Shown here piece after piece: positions 61,998 through 64,000 of a stretch of DNA of 64,000 nt; position 1 is the stretch's first letter; every line of letters begins with the position of its first letter. The notes under the pieces were generated by a model, which did not search any database, was not told the DNA's origin, and was given only the letters and a program-made list of their open reading frames with translations. Source of the stretch: Clostridia bacterium (lineage in GTDB: Bacteria; Bacillota; Clostridia; Acetivibrionales; DSM-27016); contig JAOAIJ010000009.1 in the NCBI GenBank assembly GCA_026414765.1, forward strand, positions 62,001-126,000. The letters run 5' to 3'. The position numbers were made by a program, and so were the translations under genes.

Positions 61998-62898
61998 TTT
62001 CCGCATCTTTAAATGCATTTTCTACAGCTTTCATAAAAGCTTTACTGGTAGTCGTAGCCCCGGTTATTACATCCGTATTTGCATTCTGGTCTCTTATTAT
62101 TTTTTTGAATACACCCTCAGCATAGGTTACATAAGGGCTTCTTCTATTATCTACAGACCGGATTCCTGTAATCTTTTTGTCCTTAACGTCTACGTCAACT
62201 TTATATATGTAACTTCCTACCTTCGCTTCACCATGGTATGTTCCGTCACTGATATCAGTAAGTTCCGTATCCTGAATGGCCATATTTCTATAACTGTTCA
62301 AACGTACCGAGTTATAACCGGAATATATAAGAAGTGCTAATACTAGCGGTAATACCACCGCAAGGATTTTTTTCCTGTTTACGGCTTTAGCACCTTGTCT
62401 TTTCCCCCAGGGCTTATTGACTGAAATAAAGATCAATAGCAATACCCCGGCTATCTCACTCAGCGTAAAGATCAAAGCCTTTTGTAAAAACCCGGAGTAT
62501 TCTGAGCTTAAGGTTGTAGTATTCAATGCCGCATCAGAAATCGATGTCATACCTCCTACGGCTGGACCCAATCCAAACCATGTAACAAGAAACATGCAGA
62601 TTATTATAGCCCACTTGCCAATTAACCAGAAGTGTTTCAGAAACCCCCATTCTGTAAACAGTTCAAATACAAATGAAGTCACAAGTATTCCAAAAAAACT
62701 GTAATTGACTACCCATGTGTATATTTTGAGTATAGCCAAATCCAAAGGAAACACTTCCCCATCAAAAGCACCATACTTTTTAAGCAGCAGCAAAACAAGA
62801 ACAGATACCAGCCCTCCCGACATACACGCAGCAAACAGCAGATGAAAACCTTTCAGTATCTTTCTTGCAGAAGTATTAAGTGTCCATACTTTTTCCAT
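61990..62898 (-). CDS. Membrane protein with C-terminal FMN-binding domain
   Basis: A 302-residue protein with about four N-terminal membrane helices, a fifth near 180-200, and an extracytoplasmic FMN-binding domain (DGTYHGEAKVGSYIYKVDVD ... DVITGATTTSKAFMKAVENA). The (S/T)GAT-x-(S/T) motif is the covalent FMN-threonine site of RnfG/NqrC-type domains. Likely an electron carrier on the outer face. ATG 62896-62898 follows AAAGGAGAGCTGCT; 16 bases after the EFR1 gene, so the two should work together. Confidence 0.85.
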   Translation of the reverse strand: MEKVWTLNTSARKILKGFHLLFAACMSGGLVSVLVLLLLKKYGAFDGEVFPLDLAILKIYTWVVNYSFFGILVTSFVFELFTEWGFLKHFWLIGKWAIIICMFLVTWFGLGPAVGGMTSISDAALNTTTLSSEYSGFLQKALIFTLSEIAGVLLLIFISVNKPWGKRQGAKAVNRKKILAVVLPLVLALLIYSGYNSVRLNSYRNMAIQDTELTDISDGTYHGEAKVGSYIYKVDVDVKDKKITGIRSVDNRRSPYVTYAEGVFKKIIRDQNANTDVITGATTTSKAFMKAVENAFKDAESK

Positions 62899-62914
62899 AG
62901 CAGCTCTCCTTTGT

Positions 62915-63694
62915 TCATTTTCCCATAATTTTACGCCTGATATTTATATCAGGATGGTGGTATCGGTAGACCTCAGTACACTTACCATTATAGCATATAG
63001 CTTTTTGGGGACAATAATGGAAACATGCCAGACACATCTCACACTTGCTTTTCCATTCCGGATTTCCATCCACAAGCTCAATATTTCCTACGGAACATAC
63101 ATCTGCACATATATTGCAGCCCGTACAATTTTCATTGACCGAGTAGTACCTGTCAAGAGTATTGACACGCTCGATAAAAGGCTTATTTCTCTTGTCCAGC
63201 ATAAAGGCAATAGGCTCAAAATCGAATTTTTTTCTGTTCAGGGAAATCAGATTTATTATCCTGTCTACCTGAGTGCTGAAGGTTCCCAGTATTTTTTTCT
63301 GCTTATGAGGCTCCGGCACATTTGCAAGAGTGAAATCATTCATTGGCATATGTATATATGCCCCCATATCAAGCCTCATACCTTTTATACGCAGTAAGCG
63401 TTTCATTTGTCTGATAGCTCCCCCAACCAGCGGCCACCCTCTGGTAATAACTGTATATGTATAATCCGTCTCTTTTAGTTCAAGCTTGTTTATAAACTCC
63501 TGAACTATCTTTGGCAAACCTAGATAATACAAGGGGAAAATGAAACCTGCCCGTCGGCCTTTAAACTCATACCTCCCTTGTAGGACGGCATCAGCTATGG
63601 ACACCAATTCACAATCACCTATGCCTTCGCATATCTTTTCAGCAGCCCTTAGTGAATTCCCGGTGCCGCTGAAGTAAAATACCAAATCTCCCAT
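62915..63694 (-). CDS. EFR1-type flavodoxin/ferredoxin fusion protein
   Basis: A 259-residue cytoplasmic redox protein. A flavodoxin-like domain starts with VFYFSGTGNSLRAAEKICEG (phosphate loop SGTGNS). Two 4Fe-4S motifs are at about 190-235: ENCTGCNICADVCSVGNIEL and SKCEMCLACFHYCPQKAICY. This build defines EFR1-type proteins of Clostridia. Partner and physiological role unknown; linkage to an FMN-binding membrane protein suggests electron export. ATG 63692-63694 follows AAAGGGAGAGATCCAAT. Confidence 0.88.
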   Translation of the reverse strand: MGDLVFYFSGTGNSLRAAEKICEGIGDCELVSIADAVLQGRYEFKGRRAGFIFPLYYLGLPKIVQEFINKLELKETDYTYTVITRGWPLVGGAIRQMKRLLRIKGMRLDMGAYIHMPMNDFTLANVPEPHKQKKILGTFSTQVDRIINLISLNRKKFDFEPIAFMLDKRNKPFIERVNTLDRYYSVNENCTGCNICADVCSVGNIELVDGNPEWKSKCEMCLACFHYCPQKAICYNGKCTEVYRYHHPDINIRRKIMGK

Positions 63695-63754
63695 ATTGGA
63701 TCTCTCCCTTTCAAAAATACCCCAGCCTGTGAATTAAGAACAACTTATACACTT

Positions 63755-64000
63755 TCAGGGTGTAATCCATGGTCTTAACACCTCAATCATTCCTGATAAG
63801 TGGTATTTATTGATAATTCTCAAATCATTCGTTATTTTTTCTACACTTGAGTTCTGGCGCATGGTTCCGGAATATATATTAATCAGATTCTCAAACAATA
63901 CTCTTAATATTGGCACTAAATCATGTACTAAAAAATACTGCCCCTCATCTGAATTCATATAATTTCTTTTTACTGTTTCTATCAGAAAATCTACCAAATC
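63755..64000 (-). CDS. Hypothetical protein, 5' end cut by window edge
   Basis: The frame is open to the right edge and ends at 63755; about 81 residues visible, helical, no signature (VDFLIETVKRNYMNSDEGQY ... INKYHLSGMIEVLRPWITP). Likely the C-terminal part of a longer protein. No function can be inferred. Confidence 0.5.
   Translation of the reverse strand, partial: DLVDFLIETVKRNYMNSDEGQYFLVHDLVPILRVLFENLINIYSGTMRQNSSVEKITNDLRIINKYHLSGMIEVLRPWITP

Noticed and set aside
1-64000. tRNA, rRNA, CRISPR, prophage, defence or intact insertion-sequence genes
   Set aside because: None recognised by reading; a tRNA or covariance-model scan could not be run here.

Overview
The window reads as a chromosomal segment of an anaerobic, AT-rich, Gram-positive Clostridia-type organism. 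Evidence: strong GGAGG-type ribosome-binding sites throughout, a class III (oxygen-sensitive) ribonucleotide reductase with its activase, a rubredoxin-first rubrerythrin, phosphotransbutyrylase/butyrate kinase, a Ni-CO dehydrogenase, an EFR1-type flavodoxin/ferredoxin protein, an LL-diaminopimelate-type aminotransferase and many long T-tailed terminators. A cellulolytic or saccharolytic clostridium is likely, but the species cannot be fixed from this window. I see no rRNA, tRNA, CRISPR array, prophage or intact insertion sequence.

Region by region. 1-4.2 kb: a truncated TetR regulator with a consensus promoter and palindromic operator, then clpS-clpA-aat, a complete bacterial N-end-rule (N-degron) operon. 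4.5-7.1 kb: an M15-type peptidase with a peptidoglycan-binding domain and a membrane-embedded MutS-family ATPase. 7.3-17.3 kb: a maltodextrin regulon on the minus strand (malR, malE, malF, malG, membrane-anchored amylase, cytoplasmic GH13 enzyme, alpha-glucan phosphorylase). It has three copies of one operator, TGTGCA-N6-TGCACA. 17.7-20.2 kb: a three-gene plus-strand cluster of poorly known envelope proteins, one of them DUF350-like. 20.4-26.9 kb: Na/Pi cotransporter-like protein, RarD, an aminotransferase, an AraC regulator, a LytTR/DUF3021-like pair and a serine hydrolase. 27.4-33.1 kb: reverse rubrerythrin, iron alcohol dehydrogenase, asd, buk and ptb. 33.2-43.5 kb: an O-antigen-ligase-like TPR protein, a DUF5050-like secreted repeat protein, a large cyclic-nucleotide-binding-like protein, glgA and a chemoreceptor. 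43.6-49.3 kb: an orphan divergent CO dehydrogenase, a PAP2 phosphatase and a zinc-type ABC transporter with a Fur-family-like box. 49.6-56 kb: nrdD-nrdG behind a promoter carrying two NrdR boxes, then metH with a separately encoded reactivation protein. 56-64 kb: a decayed gene fragment, nudC, a DUF1624-like acyltransferase, a diguanylate cyclase, an amino acid permease, a LysM-CAP protein, and an FMN-binding membrane protein paired with an EFR1 protein.

How the genes work together. The mal genes form one coherent route: extracellular starch trimming, uptake, intracellular debranching or hydrolysis, and phosphorolysis to glucose-1-phosphate, under a LacI repressor that also controls itself. 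The transporter ATPase is missing and must be supplied from elsewhere. The N-end-rule, ribonucleotide reductase, methionine synthase and zinc-uptake units are each self-contained with visible control sites.

The most unusual items are the CO dehydrogenase with a CX2C D-cluster motif and no partner genes, the 17.7-20.2 kb cluster, the large cyclic-nucleotide-binding-like protein and the membrane MutS. I found no clear-cut new defence or mobile system.
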